A stretch of 64,000 nucleotides of DNA from an uncultured Acetatifactor sp. (lineage in GTDB: Bacteria > Bacillota > Clostridia > Lachnospirales > Lachnospiraceae): the NCBI GenBank assembly GCA_910578215.1, contig CAJTPH010000020.1, positions 8,357-72,356 on the forward strand. The letters are read 5' to 3'. How positions within the stretch are numbered: position 1 is the first letter of the stretch; every line of letters starts with the position of its first letter. Made by a program: the position numbers and the translations under genes. Below the pieces are notes generated by a model. It was given only the letters and a program-made list of their open reading frames with translations. It was not told the origin of the DNA and made no database searches. Below are positions 33,959 to 43,387 of the stretch, piece after piece.

Positions 33959-35233
33959 ATGGCAGGAAAAATTTCTAATAACGACATCAGATGTTCCTTC
34001 TGCAACAAGACCCAGGGACAGGTGCGCAAGCTGATTGCTGGCCCTGCGGGGGTTTATATCTGTGACGAGTGTATTGACATATGTGCGGATATTTTGGAGG
34101 AGGAGATGGAGGAGGATGAGGTCGAAGAATCTTCTCATCCCGAGATCAACCTTTTGAAGCCTAAGGAAATTAAGAGCTTTTTGGACGAATATGTTGTGGG
34201 GCAGGAGGAAGCGAAGAAGGTCCTGTCCGTGGCAGTCTACAATCATTATAAGAGAGTTACGGCGCCCAAGGACCTGGACGACGTGGAGCTGCAAAAGAGC
34301 AATATTATCATGGTGGGGCCTACCGGCTCCGGCAAGACCTATCTGGCGCAGACTCTGGCAAAGATTATCAACGTGCCCTTTGCCATAGCCGATGCCACCA
34401 CGCTGACGGAAGCCGGCTATGTGGGCGAGGACGTGGAAAATATTCTGCTGAAGCTGATCCAGGCGGCTGACTACGATGTGGAGAGGGCGCAGTACGGCAT
34501 TATCTACATCGACGAGATCGACAAAATAACAAAGAAGGGCGAAAACGTATCCATCACCCGGGACGTGTCGGGTGAAGGTGTACAGCAGGCGCTGCTGAAG
34601 ATTGTGGAGGGCACTGTTGCAAGCGTACCTCCCCAGGGCGGCAGGAAGCATCCTCATCAGGAGCTTATTTCCATTGATACCGCCAATATTCTCTTTATCT
34701 GCGGAGGCGCCTTTGACGGCCTGGAGAAGATCATAGAAGCAAGGCTGGACAGGAAGGCAATAGGTTTTAACACGGAGGTCACCCAGAAGACACACAAGGA
34801 GATCAGTGAGCTGCTTCAGGAGGTAACGCCCCAGGATCTGGTGAAGTTCGGGCTTATCCCGGAATTTGTAGGTCGTGTTCCGATCTGTGTGGCATTGAGA
34901 GGCCTGGATAAGGAAGCGCTGATACGTATTCTGAAGGAGCCTAAGAATGCATTGATCAAGCAGTATCAGAAGCTGTTTGACCTTGACGGCGTCAGGCTTA
35001 CCTTTGAGGAGGATGCGGTCAAGGCAATTGCAGACAAGGCATATGAGCGCAAGACAGGAGCCAGAGGGCTTCGCTCTATCATGGAGGGCGTGCTTATGGA
35101 TACCATGTATCAGATTCCTTCCGACGAATCCATCGAGGAGTGCCTGATAACCAGGGAAACGGTGGAGGAGGAGAGCAAGCCGCTCACGATCAGTAAAAAT
35201 GATAGAAGAAAAGGCTTAGAAACGGCTATTTAA
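33959..35233 (+). CDS. clpX: ATP-dependent Clp protease ATP-binding subunit ClpX
   Basis: ClpX unfolds substrates for ClpP. The 424-residue protein has the N-terminal zinc-binding domain (CSFCNKTQGQVRKLIAGPAG then CDECIDIC), Walker A GPTGSGKT, Walker B IIYIDEIDKI, and the substrate loop and sensor regions normal for the family. Many relatives have lon between clpX and engB; here engB follows directly. Confidence 0.97.
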   Translation: MAGKISNNDIRCSFCNKTQGQVRKLIAGPAGVYICDECIDICADILEEEMEEDEVEESSHPEINLLKPKEIKSFLDEYVVGQEEAKKVLSVAVYNHYKRVTAPKDLDDVELQKSNIIMVGPTGSGKTYLAQTLAKIINVPFAIADATTLTEAGYVGEDVENILLKLIQAADYDVERAQYGIIYIDEIDKITKKGENVSITRDVSGEGVQQALLKIVEGTVASVPPQGGRKHPHQELISIDTANILFICGGAFDGLEKIIEARLDRKAIGFNTEVTQKTHKEISELLQEVTPQDLVKFGLIPEFVGRVPICVALRGLDKEALIRILKEPKNALIKQYQKLFDLDGVRLTFEEDAVKAIADKAYERKTGARGLRSIMEGVLMDTMYQIPSDESIEECLITRETVEEESKPLTISKNDRRKGLETAI

Positions 35234-35260
35234 ATAATGGTTTCGGCGCCTTTGCAGAAG

Positions 35261-35290
35261 GATGCCGTCCAAGTGACGGCGTTCTTTCGT
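35261..35290 (+). terminator. Weak hairpin after clpX
   Basis: GCCGTC-CAAGT-GACGGC is followed by GTTCTTTCGTTATT. The stem is short and the T run interrupted, so read-through into engB is likely. Confidence 0.45.
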
Positions 35291-35346
35291 TATTGCGGAG
35301 TCACTGCAGGGCGCTTATGGGAGCAGGAGAAAGGAACCCGCTGAAT

Positions 35347-35940
35347 ATGATAATAAAAAATGTCAGTCTGGAGACGGTATGCGGTATAACCAGCAAGCTG
35401 CCGGACAACAGCTTTCCGGAGGTTGCTTTTGCGGGAAAAAGCAATGTGGGCAAGTCTTCGCTGATCAATGCGCTGATGAACAGGAAGGCTCTGGCGCGTA
35501 CCAGCGGCCAGCCGGGAAAAACACAGACCATCAACTATTACAACATAAACGATGCGATTTATTTCGTTGACCTGCCGGGTTATGGCTATGCCAGGGTGAG
35601 TGAAAAGGTAAAGGCACAGTGGGGCAGAATGATAGAGAATTATCTGCATCAGTCAAAGACGCTGAAGCAGGTTTTTCTGCTGCTGGATATCCGGCATGCG
35701 CCTTCGGAAAATGACCGCATCATGTATGACTGGATTCTGAGAAACGGATTTCGTCCCATTATCATTGCCACGAAGCTGGACAAAATAAAGCGCAGCCAGC
35801 TGCAGAAGCAGCTTGGTCTGATACGCTCCACGCTGAATATGGGGGAAGATACGGTTATAGTGCCGTTTTCTGCGGAGTCAAAGCAGGGACGAGAAAAAAT
35901 ATATGAGATCCTGGATAAAATTCTGGAAGAAAATGTCTGA
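35347..35940 (+). CDS. engB: Ribosome biogenesis GTP-binding protein EngB (YsxC)
   Basis: EngB is a small essential GTPase of large-subunit assembly. The 197-residue chain has AFAGKSNVGKSSLINAL (G1), TSGQPGKTQTINYY (G2), VDLPGYGYARV (G3), TKLDKI (G4) and FSAESKQG (G5). ATG 35347 is chosen because it fits the family start (MIIKNVSLE); an AGGAGAAAGGA stretch lies about 12 bp upstream. Confidence 0.95.
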   Translation: MIIKNVSLETVCGITSKLPDNSFPEVAFAGKSNVGKSSLINALMNRKALARTSGQPGKTQTINYYNINDAIYFVDLPGYGYARVSEKVKAQWGRMIENYLHQSKTLKQVFLLLDIRHAPSENDRIMYDWILRNGFRPIIIATKLDKIKRSQLQKQLGLIRSTLNMGEDTVIVPFSAESKQGREKIYEILDKILEENV

Positions 35941-35985
35941 AGGTTTTATTTAAATTTTGGTTTAGAGACATAGAGGGGTGTTTCC

Positions 35986-37242
35986 ATGAAAAAATACAGT
36001 AAGGCAGTGGTAAACCTTGCCATTGCACTCTTTATTCTTATCGCGATTATTTTTTTGCTGCCCAGGGCATTGGTTTTTTTTATGCCCTTTGTAGTCGGTT
36101 GGATTATATCGCTGATTGCGGGACCGCTGGTGCGCTTTTTTGAGGAAAAGATAAAGCTGAAACGCAAGATAGGCAGTGCCTTTGTGATTATAGCGGTGAT
36201 TGCGCTGGTGGTACTGCTGATCTATTTTGTGTCTTCCCAGCTCATACATCAGCTCACAGGGCTGCTTGGGGCGCTGCCGGATATGTGGGAGAGCATGGAG
36301 TCTGACCTGGAGGACATCGCAAAGAGAATGGGGGAGATTTTTGACAAGCTTCCCTTTGCGATTCCAACCAATATCAGCGAGGCCGCGGAGAAAATAGGGG
36401 AATATCTGGGAGATTTCTTCACCAGACTCAGCGCTCCCACTATTGAAGCGGCAGGAAACTTTGCAAAATTTCTGCCGGGCTTTTTTATCGGCTTGATTAT
36501 GACGCTGCTTTCCGCCTACTTTTTTGTGGCGGAGCGCATGCAGATCAACGAGTGGTTCAGGAAGACCATGCCCGCCGCGGTTCAGATGCGTTATCAGATG
36601 GTGAATGCCAGCCTAAGGCATTCGGTGGGGGGATACCTGAAGGCGCAGCTGAAAATTGAGGTTTGGATGTATCTTCTGCTGCTGATAGGACTTGGGCTTT
36701 TGCGGGTGGACTATTATGCCCTGATCGCTCTTGTCATTGCGTTTCTGGATTTCCTTCCTTTTCTGGGGACGGGAACGGTGCTGATTCCCTGGGCAATCAT
36801 AAAGATCCTGGCAGGGGACTATGGCATGACCATCGGCTTGCTGGTTATGTGGGGAGTGGGGCAGCTTGCAAGACAGCTGATCCAGCCCAAAATCGTAGGA
36901 GATTCCATTGGAGTTCCGCCGCTGCCTACGTTGTTCTTACTGTACATAGGCTACAAGGTGGGAGGCGTTCTGGGGATGATCATTGCAGTTCCCCTGGGTC
37001 TTCTGGTTTACACCATGTATCAGGACGGGGCATTTGACACTACAAAAAACAGCGTGATGATTCTTGTGGCGGGAATCAACCGCTTCCGCAGGCTTGGAGG
37101 GGAGGATATGGGCGAGATCGAGGAGATGCACGAGCGGAACCGGGAGGCGGCAGGTATCCTGGAGAGGCGGCTGGAGGAGGAAAAACGGCAGCGGGAGACC
37201 CAGAGCACAGGGAAAAGAAAAAGCTGGAGAAGAAAAAAATAA
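35986..37242 (+). CDS. AI-2E family transporter
   Basis: The 418-residue membrane protein belongs to the AI-2E/PerM/YtvI-like permease family. It has an N-terminal pair of helices, a soluble helical segment (about residues 90-150) and a C-terminal block of helices with LDFLPFLGTGTVLIPW and QLARQLIQPKIVGDSIGVPP, both diagnostic. Members carry out export of small molecules or ion-coupled transport; the substrate here is not known. The C-terminal 50 residues are charged and cytoplasmic. Confidence 0.9.
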   Translation: MKKYSKAVVNLAIALFILIAIIFLLPRALVFFMPFVVGWIISLIAGPLVRFFEEKIKLKRKIGSAFVIIAVIALVVLLIYFVSSQLIHQLTGLLGALPDMWESMESDLEDIAKRMGEIFDKLPFAIPTNISEAAEKIGEYLGDFFTRLSAPTIEAAGNFAKFLPGFFIGLIMTLLSAYFFVAERMQINEWFRKTMPAAVQMRYQMVNASLRHSVGGYLKAQLKIEVWMYLLLLIGLGLLRVDYYALIALVIAFLDFLPFLGTGTVLIPWAIIKILAGDYGMTIGLLVMWGVGQLARQLIQPKIVGDSIGVPPLPTLFLLYIGYKVGGVLGMIIAVPLGLLVYTMYQDGAFDTTKNSVMILVAGINRFRRLGGEDMGEIEEMHERNREAAGILERRLEEEKRQRETQSTGKRKSWRRKK

Positions 37243-37295
37243 AAAAACAGTATTTGGGATGGAACATTTTAAAAATTTTAGCGTCTATATTGGTA

Positions 37296-37325
37296 GAGGG
37301 TGTGTTGAAGCACACTCTCTTTTTG
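37296..37325 (+). terminator. Intrinsic terminator after the AI-2E family gene
   Basis: GAG-GGTGTG and CACAC-TCTC form the stem around a TTGAAG loop, followed by CTTTTT. Confidence 0.75.
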
Positions 37326-37419
37326 CATGGGCAGGCACGTATGGGGCAGTTTGCCGCTGACGCTGCAGGCCCGCGACCAGCAGGGAAAAGAATTTCCTTA
37401 CTCGATTAAAAAATTGTCA

Positions 37420-37457
37420 AAAGTTGCAACTTTGATACAAAGCTATTTTATACTTAT
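37420..37457 (+). promoter_or_regulatory. Promoter region with 14-bp palindrome before the response regulator
   Basis: AAAGTTGCAACTTT (37420-37433) is a perfect palindrome. Its TTGCAA can serve as a -35, with TTTATA 17 bp downstream. A dimeric regulator, possibly the encoded one, could bind here. Confidence 0.45.
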
Positions 37458-37488
37458 TTAAAGTAGTGAGCCTGACGGAGGAACGCCA

Positions 37489-38184
37489 ATGAGAAATATT
37501 TTAATATATAATAATCAGACAAAAATTGCAGAGAAAATGAAGCCCCTGTTTTCAAGAGAAGGGCTGGAAACGGTGGTGGTGGCAGATGCGGACCAGCTTT
37601 ATACCGCCATTGAGACGATGGACATCCACCTGCTGCTCGTGGATGTGGAACTGAACGACAAGGGCTGGGACAGAGGAATCGAGCTGATAATGAATCTGCG
37701 CCGCAAAAGCAGCGTTCCTTTGCTGGTGATATCGACGCAGTCTGCGGAAACCGCTAAAATTATGGCTCTTGAGGCGGGAGCGGACGACTATGTCACATCG
37801 GACTGCAACCCCCTTGAGCTACTGGCAAGAGTGAAGTCACAGCTTCGCAGATATGCCCAGCTGGTCAATATGTGTGCCAATATAGACCGCATCTATAAGG
37901 TGGATGGCCTGATTATCGACGATATTCAGAGAAAGGTAACGGTGGACGGCAGGGCGGTGAGGCTGACGCCCATCGAGTATAAAATCCTGCGGCTGCTGGT
38001 GCAGCAGAGGGGGAAGGTGTTCTCCAACAGCCAGATCTATGAGAACATATGGCACATGCAGGCGATTGGAGCGGATAATACCATAGCGGTGCACATTCGC
38101 CACATCAGGGAAAAAATTGAGAAAAATCCCAAGGACCCCAGATACTTAAAGGTAGTTTGGGGAAACGGCTACAAGGTTGGATAA
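37489..38184 (+). CDS. OmpR/PhoB-family response regulator with atypical receiver
   Basis: The 231-residue protein has a CheY-like receiver (1-120) and a winged-helix DNA-binding domain (130-231) with RLTPIEYKILRLLVQQRGKV and the final YLKVVWGNGYKVG. The receiver keeps the phospho-acceptor Asp in LLLVDVELND. The acidic pair after the first strand is replaced by ILIYNNQ, and the conserved Lys-Pro is replaced by TSDCNP. Normal phosphorylation chemistry needs those residues, so activity may be phosphorylation-independent. No histidine kinase gene is adjacent. It has its own promoter. Confidence 0.88.
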   Translation: MRNILIYNNQTKIAEKMKPLFSREGLETVVVADADQLYTAIETMDIHLLLVDVELNDKGWDRGIELIMNLRRKSSVPLLVISTQSAETAKIMALEAGADDYVTSDCNPLELLARVKSQLRRYAQLVNMCANIDRIYKVDGLIIDDIQRKVTVDGRAVRLTPIEYKILRLLVQQRGKVFSNSQIYENIWHMQAIGADNTIAVHIRHIREKIEKNPKDPRYLKVVWGNGYKVG

Positions 38185-38316
38185 GGGTCCTGCAGGATGA
38201 CAGGGGAATTATATTTGTGGAGGGAGTTTGTATTACAGTGGGAAAGCCGGCATCTGGGCGCCACTTATAAGACAGCATAAAATTGTCTGCATTTCCGCTA
38301 AAGCGGAGGGCTATTT

Positions 38317-38368
38317 ACATAAAACACACTTATTTAACGCAGATGTGTTAAATAAGTGTGTTTTATGT
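38317..38368 (+). promoter_or_regulatory. 22-bp perfect inverted repeat
   Basis: Arms at 38317-38338 and 38347-38368 are perfectly complementary over 22 bp with an 8-nt spacer; the core of the left arm is AAAACACACTTATTTAAC. No T run follows. TTGACA begins at 38370, directly after the right arm. It could be a large operator, a very stable RNA hairpin or the trace of a mobile element. The rest of the 38185-38493 gap holds no gene. Confidence 0.9.
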
Positions 38369-38493
38369 GTTGACAAAACTATAAAAAAAGGGTTTCATCT
38401 TAATATGAGGTAGAAGAAAGACAATGAGTAAGAACTGTATGATGCAGGGAGAAGCATCGACAAAATGAACAAAGGATAACGGAGGGAAGTGCT

Positions 38494-38712
38494 ATGGACT
38501 GTAAAAAAGCCGGTAAAATAGAAAAATGCATATTTTATCTGGAGATACTTAAGGCTTCAAGGACGACGCCGGAGATCGCCGCCCTTGAACAAGAATGCGA
38601 GATGCAGGTATATTTACGCATAGCAAAGATGAAAGCCATAAGGTTTTGGATAATAGTGATTTTGGGGACCATTGCTTATTTGGGATTCAGAGTTTATTGT
38701 CTTATATATTAA
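38494..38712 (+). CDS. Small single-span membrane protein, start of kinase-FHA-Clp locus
   Basis: The 72-residue protein has a soluble helical part with three Cys residues (DCKKAGKIEKCIFYLE, QECEMQV) and one C-terminal membrane helix (about residues 49-68). It has a strong CGGAGGGAAG site before ATG 38494. The same design, a helical soluble part ending in a membrane helix, appears in the larger membrane protein at 40646. Family not recognised. Confidence 0.65.
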   Translation: MDCKKAGKIEKCIFYLEILKASRTTPEIAALEQECEMQVYLRIAKMKAIRFWIIVILGTIAYLGFRVYCLIY

Positions 38713-38891
38713 ACCGCCTTTTGGTTCATGAAGCGGACAATAGTGATAATGCGAAAAGCGGGTTTAATTTTTTTCTGAAATATGATAAGATTTGTTGAGA
38801 AAGCATATCGAGCAATAGAGACAGGCTGTTTGAGGATACAGGAAGCAGACGGACGTTTTTATGGCGTGTAATAATTGGGGAGGGGAATGCT

Positions 38892-40568
38892 GTGAGTGAT
38901 AAAACACAAATAAATTCTTATCTGAATGCGGTACAAAACGGTTTGGGGACCGGACAGGCTACAGCCGTCAATCAGGATATTGCAGCCGCTTCCCGTAAAT
39001 TGTCCGCAGGCGTCATTCTTGCGGAAAAATATGAAGTCATAGAACCCCTGAAGGCCGAAACGGGAGAGGCGGATTTATATATTTGCAGGTGTGGCGGAAA
39101 AAAGTATGTGGCCAAAATGTACAGGCGTCAGCGCGCGGTAAAGCAGGAGGTTCTTGCCGCCCTGAAATCCATAGATTCACCCTATGTGGCTTCTTTGCTT
39201 GCCGTAGGCGAATACGGCGGCCTGCCGTTTGTAATTCTGCCATATTATAAGAACGGAAGCCTGCAGGGGCGGAGGTTTTCACCCGAGGAATTAAGGAAGA
39301 ATCTTATTCCCTGCATCAATGAGGCTCTCAGGGTCCTCCATCAAAACGATATTATTCATAAGGATCTTAAGCCGTCAAATATTATGCTGCAGGACGATAA
39401 TAAAAGCATTGCTATAATTGATTTTGGCATCAGCTCCGTTGTGGAGGAGGGAAATACCGTATTGGTTACGCAGACCGGTATGACCCCGGAATATTCCGCG
39501 CCGGAGACTTTCAGGAATCTGTTTTTGGAGGAATCCGACTACTATTCCTTTGGTATTACGGTTTACGAGCTGTTTTGCGGTCACACTCCGTATAAAAATA
39601 TGAATGCCGATGAAATTGCACGGTATACCGCCGTGCAGAGGATTCCTTTCCCGAAGGATATGCCGGAGAAGCTGCGGGACTTTATTTCAGGGGTTACATA
39701 TTTTGATATTACTAACCGCAACAAAAAGAATAATCCCAACAGGCGCTGGACCTATAACGAGGTTCTTGACTGGTGTAAGGGAAAAAAGCTGGTTATCCCG
39801 GGAGAAGGCGGAAATGCTGCCGATGACCAGGCTATTCCCCCATATTCCTTTTTGGGGCGGAAATACAAGGACCTTCCTTCCTTGATAACCGCTCTTGCAG
39901 TTAACTGGAGTGAGGGGAAAAAGCAGCTGTATCGTGGTCTTTTGTCTGCTTTTTTTAAGAATTTTAATCCCGAAATTGCCGGATATTGTATAGATGCGGA
40001 GGAGGAAGCCATCCGTGCCAGGGGCAGGGAGGACGTTATATTCTGGAAGCTTCTCTATAAGATATATCCCGAGCTGGATAAGTTTTATTGGGCAGGGAAG
40101 GAATATGAATCTCTTGCGGCCTTGGGATGCGACATGCTTGAAAGGCTCTGGAACGGAGATGAATTAAATTTTGTTTGCTGGAACAGCATTTTGAATAATA
40201 AGCTGTTGACCGGTTACCTGGCGAAAAGAAAATCAACAAGCGAAGACCTGCTCGCTGCCGCAGCTGCCCTTGAAGCCGCCCATGCAGTGAGCGGGGATAA
40301 AGAGCGTGACAGGCTGATTAATTACTATGCCATGGCGTATCTGCTTTCGGGCCGGAAAATTTTCAATATCGGAGATAAAAAGCTTCAAAGTGTGGGAGAG
40401 CTTGCGGACCATATGAAGGCCTTGCTTGCCTCGTCATATGAAGAATTTGAGAGCTTTTGCCATAAAATGCTCACAGAAAACGACCTGCTGGATGAACAAC
40501 TGGAAGCGTGGCTCATTGCGCTTGGAAAACGTCAAGAGCTGGATTCCTGGAGGCAGCAGCTGGCATAG
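38892..40568 (+). CDS. Serine/threonine protein kinase with long C-terminal helical region
   Basis: The 558-residue protein has an N-terminal Ser/Thr kinase domain (about residues 45-310): Lys75 in YVAKMYRR, HKDLKPSN with catalytic Asp158, and DFG at 177-179, then TPEYSAPE and SDYYSFGITVYEL. All catalytic residues are present although the glycine loop is weak. Residues 320-558 are helical and hydrophilic, with no match I know. No membrane segment is seen. It starts at GTG 38892 behind GGAGGGG. An FHA protein in the same gene set is a natural reader of its phosphothreonine products. Confidence 0.9.
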   Translation: MSDKTQINSYLNAVQNGLGTGQATAVNQDIAAASRKLSAGVILAEKYEVIEPLKAETGEADLYICRCGGKKYVAKMYRRQRAVKQEVLAALKSIDSPYVASLLAVGEYGGLPFVILPYYKNGSLQGRRFSPEELRKNLIPCINEALRVLHQNDIIHKDLKPSNIMLQDDNKSIAIIDFGISSVVEEGNTVLVTQTGMTPEYSAPETFRNLFLEESDYYSFGITVYELFCGHTPYKNMNADEIARYTAVQRIPFPKDMPEKLRDFISGVTYFDITNRNKKNNPNRRWTYNEVLDWCKGKKLVIPGEGGNAADDQAIPPYSFLGRKYKDLPSLITALAVNWSEGKKQLYRGLLSAFFKNFNPEIAGYCIDAEEEAIRARGREDVIFWKLLYKIYPELDKFYWAGKEYESLAALGCDMLERLWNGDELNFVCWNSILNNKLLTGYLAKRKSTSEDLLAAAAALEAAHAVSGDKERDRLINYYAMAYLLSGRKIFNIGDKKLQSVGELADHMKALLASSYEEFESFCHKMLTENDLLDEQLEAWLIALGKRQELDSWRQQLA

Positions 40569-40645
40569 CGGCGCGTCTGCGGTAACCCCAGACCGGACAG
40601 CGCAGGCCAAAGCAGGGTAAACTTGGGAGGACAGGCGGAAAATAT

Positions 40646-41356
40646 ATGGGTACAATCATACTGTTGATATTGGGAATTATCTTAGGGTTTATGTTTTTTA
40701 CCGGAAATATTATGATTTTAGACACGATTGCAGGGGGCGGTACCGCTGATTTGTCAAAAGATTTAATATCAATTTCAATTGCGATTGTGGCAGATATTAT
40801 TTTGCTGACCTGGGTAATCATAGAAGTGAGGAATCCTGTAATGGCCTCTTTTCCATTGATGAGAAGCGGATTAAAGAATCGCAGATATGCAAAAAAGGAA
40901 TCCGCGAGGCTAAGGGAGCTTCTGAGCCGACAGGAACCGGATGCGCAAAGGCTTGAAGGACTTAGAAGGCAGAGTATTAATAAAAACGCCATTGAACGCA
41001 CCCTTCATTTTTGCCGGTTAATTGAAACCATTGCAGGCAAGGAGCAAATGCAGAGCTGCATGTCAGGGGTGAATGAAAAACAGAGGATACTTTATGAAAT
41101 CGATGAAACGGAAAATAAATTGCTGAAAATTGCGGAATGCTGTAAAAATGCAGGCGACGCCTTAAAATTCCAGTATTATCTGGCTCTTATCAAATCCGAA
41201 AAATTTACGCCTGCGATTACCGCCTTGAGAGCGGAATGGCAGGAACAGCTGATTTTGCGTGATAAAGAAAGAAAAGCCTTGCGATTGTGGAAAAGAGCTT
41301 TGGTGTGGTTTTTAGTTATTTCCACTGTGATTGTAGCGATGCTGTGGGTGCTTTAG
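40646..41356 (+). CDS. Membrane protein of the kinase-FHA-Clp locus
   Basis: The 236-residue protein has two N-terminal membrane helices (about residues 3-20 and 40-60), a long charged helical region (about 70-210) and one C-terminal membrane helix (217-235). The helical region would lie in the cytoplasm, where the kinase and FHA protein act. Family not recognised. GGGAGGACAGGCGG lies upstream. It ends 53 bp before the coiled-coil gene. Confidence 0.7.
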   Translation: MGTIILLILGIILGFMFFTGNIMILDTIAGGGTADLSKDLISISIAIVADIILLTWVIIEVRNPVMASFPLMRSGLKNRRYAKKESARLRELLSRQEPDAQRLEGLRRQSINKNAIERTLHFCRLIETIAGKEQMQSCMSGVNEKQRILYEIDETENKLLKIAECCKNAGDALKFQYYLALIKSEKFTPAITALRAEWQEQLILRDKERKALRLWKRALVWFLVISTVIVAMLWVL

Positions 41357-41409
41357 CGAAAAAGATAAAGGGGTTGGAAATAAACCCATTGATACGGAGG
41401 CAAGGGAAA

Positions 41410-42717
41410 GTGAGCGGACCTAAGACATCAAGATATACATTGACCCCGGAACAAAGGCGGTTATTGGCTGAACAGCGCATAACAGAGCAAAGAAAAGCCG
41501 CTGCTTTGTCGAACATTCAAAACAAATCAAAAAGGTTTCTGCAGATCGGTAATATGTTCTCAGTGGAGAAACGTGTATCCGTGGAATTGAATGCCCGCAT
41601 CGGAAACGACGGCGGCTTTTCGCAGAAAATACAGGAATTGGAGCAGCAGATAAGACAGGGGGCTTCTATTGTGCAGGGCACTGACAACGACGTTTCTTCC
41701 CTTGAAAGAGCGTCCGAGGATGCGAGCCGGTGCGTTGCAAGGGCGGAAAAAATTGTCGGGGAGCTTTCTGAAATTGCCGCTCAAAATGGGAAAAAGCTTC
41801 AGACATGCCTAGACGCGGCAATTGACCGGGGATTTTCCGCTTCTTCCGCCGATGTGGAAACGGCTTTTCACGGGAAGTCCTCCGGGCAGACGGCGCTCAC
41901 GGAAGCAAAGGATAGGCTGCGGGAGCAGCTTTTGCAAATGAAGAAGAACGCCGTGCTGCCGTCCGTTATGACGGAGGAACTTGGCAAGGCAATTACAAAA
42001 GCGGAAGAAATTCAGGACGCCGCTTTCCTGAAGAATTATTCGGCGTTGACGGTTGCTCCGTTATTAAAAAGGTGCGGGAGCTTTTTGGCTGAATATGAAA
42101 ATTGCCGCGAAGAATTTGAGAGTCTGTATTCGGAGTATATCTCTCTTTGCGAAATCTATTACTATACGGCGCAGGAGTATTCCTGCTCGGCCGCTTCCGT
42201 GGAGGCCCTTAAACGGGAGATACGAAGGATAAAGGAGACAGCCGCGGAGGAGGACGAGCAGGCATACATCAGTGAAAGCCTGGATGAGGTCATGGAGGAG
42301 ATGGGATATGCCGTGATCGGCAGCCGCGAGGTTACGAAGAAGAACGGGAGACATTTCCGAAACGAGCTCTATGCTTACGGGGAGGGTACGGCAGTCAATG
42401 TAACCTACTCTCCGGACGGAAGAATTGCCATGGAGCTGGGCGGTATTGATACATCCGACAGGCTTCCCGATGACAGGGAAACCTCCCTGCTGTGCGATTC
42501 CATGGAAAGGTTTTGCGGCGACTTCAAGGAAATTGAAAAGCGGCTGCTCGCAAAGGGCGTTATCCTTGCGGAGCGTATTTCACTGCTTCCGCCCGGAGAA
42601 GAATATGCTCAGATCATCAATATATCGGATTATGAGACAAAGGGCGAAGCGCAGATGCTGAGAGCGGAAAGACGCCGCAGAACCGCGGCTGAAGTAAAAT
42701 CATTGAATATGCATTAA
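41410..42717 (+). CDS. Coiled-coil protein of the kinase-FHA-Clp locus
   Basis: The 435-residue protein is mostly predicted coiled coil (heptad-like QKIQELEQQIRQGASIV, DRLREQLLQMKKN, LKREIRRIKETAAEE). A more globular C-terminal part (about residues 305-415) contains MGYAVIGSREVTKKNGRHFR, then VTYSPDGRIAMELGG. It resembles bacterial scaffold-like proteins with a small C-terminal domain; I know no name. It starts at GTG 41410 with GGAGG 9 bp upstream; a longer upstream frame overlaps the previous gene and lacks a ribosome site. Confidence 0.7.
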   Translation: MSGPKTSRYTLTPEQRRLLAEQRITEQRKAAALSNIQNKSKRFLQIGNMFSVEKRVSVELNARIGNDGGFSQKIQELEQQIRQGASIVQGTDNDVSSLERASEDASRCVARAEKIVGELSEIAAQNGKKLQTCLDAAIDRGFSASSADVETAFHGKSSGQTALTEAKDRLREQLLQMKKNAVLPSVMTEELGKAITKAEEIQDAAFLKNYSALTVAPLLKRCGSFLAEYENCREEFESLYSEYISLCEIYYYTAQEYSCSAASVEALKREIRRIKETAAEEDEQAYISESLDEVMEEMGYAVIGSREVTKKNGRHFRNELYAYGEGTAVNVTYSPDGRIAMELGGIDTSDRLPDDRETSLLCDSMERFCGDFKEIEKRLLAKGVILAERISLLPPGEEYAQIINISDYETKGEAQMLRAERRRRTAAEVKSLNMH

Positions 42718-42781
42718 AGACCGAATTTTCTGCGTTCATTTTGACGGATAATTATGCTTGAATATGCGAGGGAGTATGAAG

Positions 42782-43387
42782 ATGGAAAAGTATAAGATAT
42801 GCCCTGTGTGCAAGGCCAGGAATGAGCCCACATTGCTGGAATGTATGAGCTGTGAAGCCGACCTGACCTCAGTCAGGATCACGGACGAAGAAACGGAGGA
42901 GCCTTCGGCGGAAGCTGCCGTGGCGCAGTCCGGCGCGCCGGCAACAATGGTCCGTGTGTGCGAATGCGGGGCGAAGAATCCTTCCAATGGGAGGAAATGC
43001 TTCTCCTGCGGCGAGGATATTTCTGATATAACGCCTGCCCCTGAGGAGGCCGGGGCGAAAAAAAGCCTCTCCTGTACACTGAGCAGCCTCGACGGTCAAT
43101 ATGTATATAAAATGACAAAATCCCAGGCTGTCATCGGCAGGGAAAACGCTATGGGCGAGTACCTTTCCGCAAAAGCCTATGTCAGCAGGGCACATGCAAG
43201 GCTGTTTTTGGAGGACGGAGAGCCATATATTGAAAATTTAAGCGGCACAAATTATACATATGTCAATAACAGGAAGATTCTGGAGAAGACCAGGCTTCAG
43301 GACGGCGACGAGGTGGCGCTGGGCGGCATGAATATAGACGGCAGGCGTCAGGAACAGGCGGCATATTTTATGATGAGGATCGTGTGA
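42782..43387 (+). CDS. Zinc-ribbon and FHA-domain protein
   Basis: The 201-residue protein has two short zinc ribbons, CPVCKARNEPTLLECMSC and CECGAKNPSNGRKCFSC (residues 8-75), and a C-terminal FHA domain (about 95-200). The domain holds VIGREN (conserved Gly-Arg), YVSRAHARL (Ser-x-x-His) and GTNYTYVNN (Asn), the phosphothreonine-binding set. FHA domains read phosphothreonine, so the adjacent kinase is the likely writer. ATG 42782 is chosen because GAGGGAG lies 7 bp upstream. The stop overlaps the start of the next gene (TGATG), a sign of translational coupling. Confidence 0.9.
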   Translation: MEKYKICPVCKARNEPTLLECMSCEADLTSVRITDEETEEPSAEAAVAQSGAPATMVRVCECGAKNPSNGRKCFSCGEDISDITPAPEEAGAKKSLSCTLSSLDGQYVYKMTKSQAVIGRENAMGEYLSAKAYVSRAHARLFLEDGEPYIENLSGTNYTYVNNRKILEKTRLQDGDEVALGGMNIDGRRQEQAAYFMMRIV

